From NCBI GenBank assembly GCA_030837445.1, contig JAUPKM010000063.1, positions 1 to 11,370 of the forward strand: DNA of 11,370 bases. Reading direction: 5' to 3'. Numbering within the stretch: position 1 is the first letter of the stretch; each line of letters begins with the position of its first letter. Source of the DNA: Actinomycetota bacterium (GTDB taxonomy: Bacteria; Actinomycetota; Actinomycetes; S36-B12; UBA10799). This document shows, piece by piece, positions 1 through 8,346 of this stretch. The notes beneath the pieces are model-generated. The model was not told the DNA's origin. It made no database searches and saw only the letters and a program-made list of their open reading frames with translations. The translations under genes were made by a program, and so were the position numbers.

Positions 1-902
<902 letters not shown>

Positions 903-913
903 CAATCCATCGC

Positions 914-942
914 ATTCTATCCCCGACGCCGACGGCTCATGA
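914..942 (-). promoter_or_regulatory. Possible promoter of the left-edge gene
   Basis: On the minus strand TAGAAT (914-919) matches the -10 consensus at 5 of 6 positions. No convincing -35 box lies 16-18 nt upstream (TCATGA at 937-942 is poor). Transcription would begin near 907, which would place the whole heptamer repeat in the 5' leader. This is weak evidence. Confidence 0.3.
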
Positions 943-1077
943 CTGGTGATTCGCTGCTGTGGACGGGTGTTTCGTCCTACCGTTGCGTACGCATCCTGGC
1001 ATGTCCCACCGGCGGTTGGCCGAGGTCGAGGTCGAGCTGCCCGGGGGATCCGCTGTTCTTCGGCTCCGACAGTGATG

Positions 1078-1155
1078 CACCTCCGAGGTCCCGGGAGCTT
1101 CCTGAGGCGAGCCTGGGGGTCAGGTTCGTCCGGAGTGATCGGAACCTCGGAGGTG
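1078..1155 (-). terminator. Long inverted repeat, possible terminator or structured 3' end
   Basis: CACCTCCGAGGT (1078-1089) is the exact reverse complement of ACCTCGGAGGTG (1144-1155), with 54 nt between. A smaller nested pair, CCTGA/TCAGG, lies inside. The element sits about 40-115 nt downstream of the stop of the 500-residue protein and could fold at the 3' end of that transcript. There is no U-tract and the loop is long, so termination is an inference. No duplicated target site was seen that would mark it as a mobile element. The rest of 903-1192 shows no gene. Confidence 0.4.
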
Positions 1156-1192
1156 CCGCCTGTGTCTCGGCCGGGCGATCAGTCTGCTGCTG

Positions 1193-2695
1193 TCACGTCC
1201 GGTCGACGTGGTCCGGTCCGGACGTGCCAGGTGCGTGACCGAAGTCCGGGAACACGAATTTCTTGAACAGTTCCGTCTCGTCGGCCGCGGAGCCGCGCAG
1301 CCGCAGGGCGTAGCTGACCAGGGAGTGATCGATCATCGAGATTCGATCGCCCTCTTCCAGGGCGCCCTCGGACAGATCGTCGACGACCCAGGCGATGGCC
1401 GAGCGGCCCTCGTAGCGGTCCCGGGGAGTGAAGATCAGCTCTTCGGCACCGATCTCTCCGAGAATGTTGAGCACGTAGCTGACGGGGAACGCCCTGTTCG
1501 CCCGGTCCTCGGGGCCGCTGAGGTCGGGGAATGAATCGACCATGCGCTCCAGCGCCTCGTCCGGGATCAGATCCATCCGGCCGGTCATCATCGACAGCTC
1601 GATGATGTAGGGATAGGCGTTTCCTCTGGGGGAGTAGTTCTCCCCGGGGTCGACGATGTCCAAGACCGCCGCGACGTCCTCCATGAAGGAGTCGAGGTCC
1701 GGCAGTTCCTCCGTCAGACGCCCCAGGTTGTGTAGGGCGATGACATAGTACTGTGCCATGTGGACGCGGGTGTTCCATGGGATCTGGCTCAGCAGGTTCT
1801 TGGCTTCGGCCAGGGCGTCGACAGGCTGTGTCAGATACTCTTCTCTGCCGCACATCGCAATGGCATTGAGCATCGTCAACAGGGGGTAGATTTTCTTCCA
1901 AGGGGTCGGCATGGGGTTGGGGAAGGCCGGCCAGTTTCCCACCTCGTCGGCCCGGGTCAGATACTCGAGAACCTCCTTCATGTAGTCGCGGTCGCCATCG
2001 AAGATGTGCTCCGTGTAGCCGAGCAGGGCGATCACCGACATCAGCATGCCACCTGATCGTCCGCAGAAGTACGGAATGGGAATGCGTTCCAGCAGGCTCA
2101 GGGCTTCGACGATGTGGTTCCGTTCGGGGGTGACCAGACGCTCCCGTAGCCCCAGTTCGCCGATGGCGAGGAAGACCGCGCAGCAGGCGGACACCCGTTC
2201 ATACTCGCCGTGACGCCCTTGGTTCTCGTCCGGGATCTGATCGGGAGTGATCTCGTCGAGCATGCTGAGTACCTCGGCGGGAAAATCCACCCCGTCGCCG
2301 ACAAGCATCGTCAGGTTCAGCTTGGCGAAGGCATCCATGAGAATACTTCCGGCCACGGCCCTGTAATAGGGATTGGGCACGGAACGGACGGATTCCAGCA
2401 GCGGTCCCACGGCGGCTTCTATCCAGGAGCGGTCGCTGTCGGGGTCCGCGACCTTCAGGATGAAGTCCGCCAGATCCCGGCAGAACCTGGTGTAGGTGTC
2501 AGGTTCCGACACGCGCGTCACTAACTGGTCGAAGGTAGCGCGGATGTGCCCGGCGACAACCCGGTCATAGTCGATGGGGTACTGTCCGAGGCCGATTCCG
2601 CGGAGCATGCGGCTCCACGGAGTCGCGATCATCCGGGATTCGGTGGACAACTCGTTCAGTCCGGAGACGGGAAGGGCGCGTGGAAGGGGGCTCAT
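1193..2695 (-). CDS. 500-aa helical-repeat protein, possible alpha/alpha toroid
   Basis: I do not recognise the family with certainty. The ATG at 2695 has GGAGG 9 nt upstream, which supports this start; the stop is TGA at 1193-1195. The protein is soluble-looking, with no signal peptide. Helical segments built alike (aromatic or small residues, then a hydrophobic run, then LG/GR-type turns) recur at about 109-128, 165-183, 208-227, 268-283, 311-327, 359-374, 401-416 and 453-468, spaced 42-60 residues apart. That periodicity is typical of alpha/alpha-barrel proteins such as terpene cyclases, LanC-like cyclases and some glycoside hydrolases. It has no class II terpene-cyclase DxDD motif and no clear LanC zinc-ligand pattern; VVDD occurs at 437-440. 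It lies 88 nt downstream of the AT-kinase gene on the same strand, presumably co-transcribed. Codon 58 (2522-2524) is a rare TTA. A catalytic function is not established. Confidence 0.85.
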   Translation of the reverse strand: MSPLPRALPVSGLNELSTESRMIATPWSRMLRGIGLGQYPIDYDRVVAGHIRATFDQLVTRVSEPDTYTRFCRDLADFILKVADPDSDRSWIEAAVGPLLESVRSVPNPYYRAVAGSILMDAFAKLNLTMLVGDGVDFPAEVLSMLDEITPDQIPDENQGRHGEYERVSACCAVFLAIGELGLRERLVTPERNHIVEALSLLERIPIPYFCGRSGGMLMSVIALLGYTEHIFDGDRDYMKEVLEYLTRADEVGNWPAFPNPMPTPWKKIYPLLTMLNAIAMCGREEYLTQPVDALAEAKNLLSQIPWNTRVHMAQYYVIALHNLGRLTEELPDLDSFMEDVAAVLDIVDPGENYSPRGNAYPYIIELSMMTGRMDLIPDEALERMVDSFPDLSGPEDRANRAFPVSYVLNILGEIGAEELIFTPRDRYEGRSAIAWVVDDLSEGALEEGDRISMIDHSLVSYALRLRGSAADETELFKKFVFPDFGHAPGTSGPDHVDRT

Positions 2696-2783
2696 GATCT
2701 CGGTCCTCCAACAGGAACGGTCTTCGTTTCGGAGCGTGCAGGATCGGTTGAAATGGTCACTGCTGGTTCACGGACGGCGTCGG

Positions 2784-5700
2784 TTATCGTGCGGGGTATA
2801 CAGGAAGTCCGAGGAATTCGGTTCGTGTGCCCTCGAGCATCTCGAGCGCCCAGTTCAGCCACTTGATTCCCTCGGCGTAGATCGCGATCGGTCGCCGTTG
2901 TGTGAGAGGTGTGTCGGTCAAGGTCCCGTCGACTTCGGAGAGGAAGTGGAACGGCGGCATCGCGGTGAAGTGCGTGCCCATCGTGAACACGAACCGGGTC
3001 AGCCAGTACGGGTCGTCACGATGCTGGGCTGCGTTCGGGTTGTCGAGGTCGTAGACCGAACGCATCACCCGGGCGAAGTGCGCCTCCATTCCGGAATGAT
3101 CGATGGCCGATTCCCCGCGCTCGAGGACGTCGCGGACGTCGTACGCGCGTTGGTAGGGATTGCCGCTTCGGAAGTGGATGTCGATGGTCGGCGTGCCGTC
3201 GGCGGTGCCGGTGTCCAGTTCGAACTGCTCGTAGTGCATCTCGTCGTAGTGCCCGATCGAGTTGTGCCACGGCTTGTTGTCGTACATCGGGTCGTCCCGC
3301 GTGTCCGCGCCGCTGCTCCGGTAGCCGATGGCGCGTGGGTCGAGGAACGTCACTCCGATCGACTCGGCAGTGATCGCTCGGAGTGCTCCGTGAAGCACGG
3401 CGGGATCAGCGCCGGACTCAATGAATCGTTGGGCGGTGAGCAGCGGTTCGACGTTGGCGATTTTGATGTTCTCTGTGTTCGTATCGCCCATCACCAGGGA
3501 GTGGAACCGAGGTTCGAGGACCGCGCGGAATCCGGGATTGCCGCGGAAGGCTGCGAGCAGGGGTCTGATGTTACGCAGGGGACGTTCGTTGATCACGATC
3601 CGGTTCGGCTCGAGAAGCCACGGTCCGAAGGTGGCCGGCGCGGTGCGCCGGGACAGGTCGAGACGCTTTTCGATCTTGGAGAAGTACTGCTCCTCGAGTG
3701 TTCCGCCGGGGGCAGGCCGGCGTCGCACCGTGTGCACCTCTCGGTGCAGTACTTCTAGAACCACTTCATACACGCGGGCGACGACCGCCGACGGGGGCGT
3801 GGAGCGTTCGACCCATCGGCTGATCTCTTCGCCGGGTACGTACGACATCTCATACATAAATTCCCGGAATGGCTCGGAGCGGACCGCGGTGAGGTGTGTC
3901 GGAACGGGGAGTTCTCGGGAGGCGATTCTCCCGACCTGGGGGAACAGTCGTCGAAGCGAGGTGGGAAGGGCCTGGAGGTACTCCGTCTGCCGTTGTGCCT
4001 TCGCGAACGGTGGCAGCATGGTCCCGACCCCGGACGGATCCCAGTCGACCGTGGTGAGCGCGTCGCTCAACACCTTACGCACCCGGGTTCCGGGAACGTC
4101 GTCACGTTCGAAGAACATCGTCATCGACTCGCTGCCACCGAGGCCGAAACCGATCACTGTCTCGCCCGGATGGGCGTAAGCGTTCACGGTGCTGCTGAGC
4201 AGTTTCCGTTGCTGGGCGTACCGGAGCACCTGCTCCCGCTCATAGGACCGCAGGAGGGTCACGCGTTCGTCCGCGGCATCGAGCGCAGGGTTCAGCCCCT
4301 TCCGCCACAGTTCCGCGGGCACACGGACGGAGACCACCTGAGCCTGGTGGGGCGTCGACCGTACCCGGTACCGTGCCATCACGGAGCCGAGAGACACGAC
4401 GAGGCAGGCTGCGTTGAGCTGCACGAGGCGTTCGGGACGGTCGAGAGCTGCGTTCCGGAACACGCTGACGGTGGAGATCCGCAACTTGCGCTGGGTTCGC
4501 AGTGGTACCCCGTCGGGGGACAGCACTGGCATCTGGGCGTCGCGGATCTGCGGCAAGAACCTGGTGAGCTCCGCGTCCAGACGGTCCGGCTGGGGCTCCT
4601 GGTCGAAGGACAGCGCCACCAGCGGAAGGATGCTCGACGGCGTCACCGAGCGGGCCGCGGCGAGCGAGAGCAACCAGCCAGCCCGGTCGCTGCCCGCGAG
4701 ACTGTGGTCGGTCTGCGCGATCAACGACGGACGGTAGATCCGCAGAAGGTCGAACAGCGTGAACCGGTGTGCCACGAAGGCGACGGCGCCCTGGACACTT
4801 GCCACTCCGTAGCCGTTCTCCCGGAGTTGTCCGGCCACGGCGGTGAGGTCGGCGTGGATCCGTTCCGCCAACGGTTGCGCACGGGCCAGCGCCCGGGCGG
4901 CCCGTACGATCTCGCCGGCGTGGGTGTCGTGCGGTTTCTCGAAGTGGAAGACGATCGATTCGGCGTGGCTGGGCCGGTCGAGCGTGATCACTTCTGTGGT
5001 GCCGTCGGAATGCAGTACCTCAAGTTCGGTCATGGCGTGACCGAGTGTCGAGACCTCGCCGTCGAGTCGCTTCTTCACCCGGGCACGCGCGACGAGCGCG
5101 CCGTTGGAGAGATCGATGTCCTCCCGATGGGCGAAGGTGTGCTGGAACACATCGAGGAAGCGGTGAAGCCCGTTCAGACCATCCCGACGAGGCCTGTCGA
5201 CCAGTTCGGTGATTGCATCTCCGATCAGGCGCCGGGCCCAGATCAAGGGGAGCGGTGACGTGTACCCGGTGAACACATCGCGCAACAAATCCACGTGCCG
5301 AGGTGTCATCGGCGCGCCCGCGGACCGCAGTTCACGGAGAGCGGAGCGGAAGCGCTCGGCGACGCTGATCGCCTCGAGCACGCTGTCGTCGCGTGCCGAC
5401 CACGCCGTCGCCGGTGCGTCCACTCCGTTCGCCTCGAGAAGTTTCACGGAGCGATTACCCAGCCCGATCTCGAGAATCACGTCGGGGTCGAGGTGCTTGA
5501 TCTCCTCGGCGGTGCCCTCCGAGTTCATGATGCGGTCGGTCATCGCGAGCACGGCGTCGCGGATTTCCTCCGCGGACGTCAAGACCGCCTGTCTATGGTT
5601 CGCGATGACCGGTGTGTGCGGGGCGCGGAACTCGATCCTCTGCGAGACCATCCAACTCGACAGCGCGTCTCGAACGTCATGCATTCGCTCGGAATGTGCC

Positions 5701-6512
5701 AGGAATGTCGTCGGGGTTTTCAGCTCCGCCGCCTCGACGAGAGGGTGCCTGGTGAGTCGCTCCATGAAGCGAGGTAGGTATCCTTCGCGGACATAGACGT
5801 TGACTTGACGCCAGGAGTACAGCTTGTGTACCTCGACGTCCTTCGTGGGAACGGATGAAGCGAGGTCCTTCAACAGCTCCACCAGATTCTCCGGTTCGCT
5901 GGCGAGCCCCAGGACGTGCGTCGGTTCCTCGATCGGGTAAGTACCGGGAGTGAATCGGGGCAGATGCCCTCGTAGCTCCTCCAGGAATTCGTCGGTGCTG
6001 TCGGCCTCCTCGGCGTCCGACGCGGAGGCGAGGAGCATCAGCGGAGTGAATGCCTCCGCGATGCGAACGCCGTCTCTAATCGTCAACGCGCCGGAGGCGA
6101 CCGCTGCGCACACGATCCCGAAGCTCTCTCCCGTGAACGCGGCGAAGGTGTATCCCACTCCTCGGGCGGATGCGAGATAATAGAACCGATTCGCCAGCGC
6201 CAGATTCGTGGCCAGCAGTCCCGCACCGATCCTGCCCTGCCGGCGAATCCGATCCGACGGTAAGAGCCCTTCGAGTAAGAGCTCCGCCCGTGTTGCCGGG
6301 TCCCGCAGCGCCGACGCCGCTTCGTCCAAGAGCATCAGCGTCCGTGTATCTGCCTCCCGAAGCAGCGTCTCCGCTACTCCACGATATGCGGCCCGGCTTC
6401 CCAGACCTGGAAAGAACCCGACGATTCGCGTCTGAGATGGGCTTGTGTCCAGGACGGCGCGGTGGAACATCTCACCCGAGGCCGTACTTGGAACGGGAGT
6501 TGTGATGTACAT
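2784..6512 (-). CDS. 1242-aa acyltransferase / AT-like / APH-type kinase fusion
   Basis: Start ATG 6512 has GGAG with a 6-nt spacer (6519-6522), favouring it over the in-frame ATG at codon 15. Residues 28-400 are FabD/PKS acyltransferase-like: FPGLGS (34-39), nucleophile motif GESFG (Ser130), FLAHSERM with probable catalytic His273, and LEIGLGN (347-353). The FabD oxyanion Gln and carboxylate-binding Arg align with Leu37 and Phe155, so a malonyl substrate is doubtful. Residues about 515-730 look like a second, degenerate AT fold (DHSLAG at 602-607 where GHSxG is expected). Residues about 775-1240 resemble an APH/choline-kinase-like phosphotransferase: glycine-rich GFGLGGSES (788-796), possible Lys813, hinge YEMSYVPGE (887-895), catalytic loop MGDTNTENIKI (1008-1018), metal-binding LDPRA (1057-1061) and DDPMYD (1073-1078). 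The expected chemistry is acyl transfer plus ATP-dependent phosphorylation of a small molecule. Codons 79 and 84 are TTA. No KS or ACP is nearby. Domain calls are by eye; the AT and kinase are firmer than the middle segment. Confidence 0.85.
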   Translation of the reverse strand: MYITTPVPSTASGEMFHRAVLDTSPSQTRIVGFFPGLGSRAAYRGVAETLLREADTRTLMLLDEAASALRDPATRAELLLEGLLPSDRIRRQGRIGAGLLATNLALANRFYYLASARGVGYTFAAFTGESFGIVCAAVASGALTIRDGVRIAEAFTPLMLLASASDAEEADSTDEFLEELRGHLPRFTPGTYPIEEPTHVLGLASEPENLVELLKDLASSVPTKDVEVHKLYSWRQVNVYVREGYLPRFMERLTRHPLVEAAELKTPTTFLAHSERMHDVRDALSSWMVSQRIEFRAPHTPVIANHRQAVLTSAEEIRDAVLAMTDRIMNSEGTAEEIKHLDPDVILEIGLGNRSVKLLEANGVDAPATAWSARDDSVLEAISVAERFRSALRELRSAGAPMTPRHVDLLRDVFTGYTSPLPLIWARRLIGDAITELVDRPRRDGLNGLHRFLDVFQHTFAHREDIDLSNGALVARARVKKRLDGEVSTLGHAMTELEVLHSDGTTEVITLDRPSHAESIVFHFEKPHDTHAGEIVRAARALARAQPLAERIHADLTAVAGQLRENGYGVASVQGAVAFVAHRFTLFDLLRIYRPSLIAQTDHSLAGSDRAGWLLSLAAARSVTPSSILPLVALSFDQEPQPDRLDAELTRFLPQIRDAQMPVLSPDGVPLRTQRKLRISTVSVFRNAALDRPERLVQLNAACLVVSLGSVMARYRVRSTPHQAQVVSVRVPAELWRKGLNPALDAADERVTLLRSYEREQVLRYAQQRKLLSSTVNAYAHPGETVIGFGLGGSESMTMFFERDDVPGTRVRKVLSDALTTVDWDPSGVGTMLPPFAKAQRQTEYLQALPTSLRRLFPQVGRIASRELPVPTHLTAVRSEPFREFMYEMSYVPGEEISRWVERSTPPSAVVARVYEVVLEVLHREVHTVRRRPAPGGTLEEQYFSKIEKRLDLSRRTAPATFGPWLLEPNRIVINERPLRNIRPLLAAFRGNPGFRAVLEPRFHSLVMGDTNTENIKIANVEPLLTAQRFIESGADPAVLHGALRAITAESIGVTFLDPRAIGYRSSGADTRDDPMYDNKPWHNSIGHYDEMHYEQFELDTGTADGTPTIDIHFRSGNPYQRAYDVRDVLERGESAIDHSGMEAHFARVMRSVYDLDNPNAAQHRDDPYWLTRFVFTMGTHFTAMPPFHFLSEVDGTLTDTPLTQRRPIAIYAEGIKWLNWALEMLEGTRTEFLGLPVYPAR

Positions 6513-6560
6513 GTCTATCTCCGAAAGGGCCGTGTTGTTTTACGGAAATGACCCGTCGGT

Positions 6561-6578
6561 GTGTTCGGTACGGTTCAC
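6561..6578. promoter_or_regulatory. Imperfect 18-bp palindrome upstream of the AT-kinase gene
   Basis: GTGTTCGGT-ACGGTTCAC is an imperfect palindrome (6 of 9 positions pair), about 50-65 bp upstream of the ATG at 6512. It is nested in a larger dyad, with CGGTG at 6557-6561 and CACCG at 6576-6580. It could be an operator for the two-gene unit. No regulator is known and no good -35/-10 pair was found beside it. Confidence 0.25.
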
Positions 6579-7080
6579 CGATGTGACACGGCCGATGGGT
6601 GGCTCGAGGTGAGGGCGATGAGCGATGATGAGCGTTTCGGTCAGGGGCTCCGGACAGCGACTGACCAGGGTCTGCCACACTGTGGCTGAGGCATCTCGTC
6701 AGGAAGCCGACTTCACCTGTGCGTTCTACGGGCTCTTCTGATCGACGCGCCGGCCATGGTTGGTCGATGCCGGCATGACCGAGGGCCATGCGGCCTCAAA
6801 GAAGCATCATCGAAGATGACGCCTCGTGAAGCGGAAGAACACTCGCGCAATAGATTCGACGAAACACCGATGGTTTTCGATCGATCGGAACCCCGATTCT
6901 CGGGTGTGGGCCGAAATTGCACCGAAAAGTGTTCGACAGGCGGTCAAATGGCGCAGCCCGCGTGTGGGCGTCCCTCCGTGCCATATGACCAGCAGATGTC
7001 GCCGGACCAGCCGGCGTCGCTCGCCGAACGGTGACGGACACCTTTCTTCCCGCTCGCTTCGTGGTGGTCGATTCTGGAAC

Positions 7081-7109
7081 TTGACACCAGAGAACCGGAG
7101 AAGTATCAG
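7081..7109 (+). promoter_or_regulatory. Promoter-like TTGACA/TATCAG, plus strand
   Basis: A perfect TTGACA (7081-7086) and TATCAG (7104-7109) are separated by 17 nt. The -35 is consensus and the -10 is partial. No plus-strand gene that I can support follows it, so it may drive an untranslated RNA or be fortuitous. Confidence 0.3.
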
Positions 7110-7411
7110 GTGGTGGATCCTGTGGCTCGAAGGCGCACGGAGTTGCCACTTCTGGGCATCCACGTGCGCCGGATCCCTAGAAGATGGCTGTGCGGGCTCA
7201 TGGTGGGACGTTTTCCGCCCGGGCTCCCGAAGATGCGTGAGTGGACATCGGTGATGTTACCTCACGGGCGGGGGTCATTCTTGTCGGCGAGGCTCGTTCA
7301 ACGCTCCGTCTACCCGACCCTCAGATTCGTTGCCTGATGACACCGTGAACCACACGATTGACCTCACCGCGTACCCCCCCCGGGGAATCGAAGTAATGGT
7401 GCCTATCTCGA

Positions 7412-7440
7412 AACATAGCAACGATGATGCACTCCCGCAA
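7412..7440 (-). promoter_or_regulatory. Promoter-like TTGCGG/TATGTT, minus strand
   Basis: On the minus strand TTGCGG (7435-7440) and TATGTT (7412-7417) are 17 nt apart, in a locally AT-richer patch. It points towards the AT-kinase gene, about 900 nt away. If used, it would give that operon an unusually long leader; otherwise it belongs to decayed sequence. Confidence 0.3.
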
Positions 7441-7532
7441 GCCGGATCAGGATCCCAACTGTCCGGAAACTTTTCTGGGTAAAGGACCATGGTCCCACGT
7501 TCGGTGTTTTGAAACTGCTTTGGTCGATCTAG

Positions 7533-7740
7533 CTACTTGAAGGTTTGTGCAAGGGTGTTGATCTTCTTGCCCGGGGTGCTGTTCGAGTGTGAGGGTAGGT
7601 GTTGGAGGAACCATTGTTCTTGGAATGTGTTGGCGTGTTCGCCGAGTAGTGTCGGGCTTTGCCAGTGTTCCGTCGGAACTCTTCCCGATACCGGACAAGG
7701 ACAGGCGGATGCCGTTGTCGACATACGTCCACGGGGTTTG
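7533..7740 (-). pseudogene. Frameshifted C-terminal gene remnant, family unknown
   Basis: Two adjacent minus-strand stretches in different frames look protein-like. The upstream one (about 7678-7738) reads TPWTYVDNGIRLSLSGIGK with GC-rich third positions. The downstream one (7533-7677) reads EHWQSPTLLGEHANTFQEQW, then a short tail to LAQTFK and a TAG stop. Together they suggest the C-terminus of one protein broken by a frameshift near 7678. Upstream sequence (to about 7960) is open but does not look like a natural protein. I do not recognise the family; a decayed mobile-element or plasmid gene is one possibility. This is inference from amino-acid texture only. Confidence 0.35.
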
Positions 7741-8004
7741 AACGCACGGCTATTTCCACGTCGACCCTCATCCCGCGCCCGATGGCGCAGCATGCCGGCC
7801 CGCGGCCCTGCCCGGAGGCCGCCGGGAGGAAGGTCTGAAGTGTCGCTGAGGCGGTGGCGGGGCAGTTCACCCGCGCGTAGAGGGTCCGGATCGGGCATGA
7901 CGCGACCCAGGCGATCGAGCCTGTCCACTCCGAGACCTGCTTCAGCCGGCCGCGCACACGTCACAGGAGCTCATTGGGGCAACCCGAACAGGAGCACAAA
8001 CCCC

Positions 8005-8029
8005 AAAAAGCCGGGCACCTGTGCCCGGC
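8005..8029 (-). terminator. Intrinsic terminator, minus strand
   Basis: On the minus strand GCCGGGCAC (8029-8021) and GTGCCCGGC (8018-8010) form a perfect 9-bp stem around AG, followed immediately by five T (8009-8005). This is a textbook intrinsic terminator. It lies about 340 nt beyond the exporter stop, and that gene already has its own hairpin at 8347-8364, so it may end a separate transcript. Confidence 0.75.
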
Positions 8030-8097
8030 CGCGGGATCCATCGACATCAGGGTCGATGGATCTGCCGCACTGCATTCTCCGGAGGGGGAGCCTCCGG
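8010..8097 (-). ncRNA. Cluster of three hairpins, candidate small RNA or structured 3' region
   Basis: Three perfect stems follow one another. They are the terminator stem (8010-8029), an 11-bp stem GATCCATCGAC/GTCGATGGATC with a 6-nt loop (8035-8062), and a 7-bp stem CCGGAGG/CCTCCGG with a 5-nt loop (8079-8097). Read on the minus strand they run towards the terminator and end in a T-run, as a small RNA would. Its 5' end and promoter are not resolved. It could instead be the far 3' untranslated region of the exporter transcript. It matches no RNA family that I can name. Confidence 0.4.
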
Positions 8098-8280
8098 TTC
8101 GCCATCGAGCGGCTCGGGGGAGGGTGTGGCTCCGCCGGAAAGGCGCTTTGACATGACTTCGATCCCGGTCGAACGTCGACATCACAGCAGACGGCGGAGA
8201 CGTCCCTCACCGTGTGGTCCGCACGGGACACCGGAGGGGGAACCGAGCGGCGATCCGCATATGTGAGGTTCGAGCTGTGA

Positions 8281-8322
8281 GATGTGTTGTCGACCGCCGA
8301 TACCGGTCGGTTGGATCACATC
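8281..8322. repeat. Interrupted hairpin in the exporter 3' spacer
   Basis: The outer arms GATGTG (8281-8286) and CACATC (8317-8322) enclose inner arms GACCG (8292-8296) and CGGTC (8304-8308). The structure is symmetrical but interrupted. It may extend the structured region downstream of the exporter gene; its role is unknown. Confidence 0.4.
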
Positions 8323-8346
8323 ATGCTGCGCCATTCCGGAAGGGCC

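Larger units (their letters stand above)
6513..7532. other. Gene-free stretch upstream of the AT-kinase gene
   Basis: I see no convincing gene here. Several frames are open, but their translations are rich in Arg, Ser, Pro and Cys, match no family I know, and have poor starts. Small palindromes occur: GCCACA-C-TGTGGC (6674-6686), CGCCGG/CCGGCG (7000-7016) and GGACCATGGTCC (7484-7495). There is also a run of eight C followed by four G (7374-7385). The length is unusual for a simple promoter region and suggests decayed sequence or a long leader. Confidence 0.5.

Noticed and set aside
1193..2695. LanC-like lanthionine cyclase identity for the 500-aa protein
   Set aside because: FCGRSGG (210-216) faintly recalls the WCYGxxG motif, but the following Cys-His zinc-ligand motif is missing and no lanthipeptide precursor is seen nearby.
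3894..5258. Long open plus-strand frame (454 codons) opposite the AT-kinase gene
   Set aside because: It is antisense to a protein with clear domain motifs, its translation is low-complexity in Gly, Arg, Glu and His with no family features, and such frames are expected opposite GC-rich genes.
6618..6689. 23-codon plus-strand ORF (starts MSDDERFGQG)
   Set aside because: It has a plausible start and an upstream GAGG-like sequence but is very short, with no promoter, conservation or neighbour to support it.
8079..8130. Possible 6C RNA (C-rich hairpin loops)
   Set aside because: On the minus strand the C runs reach only five, and the two-hairpin arrangement does not match the family as I know it.
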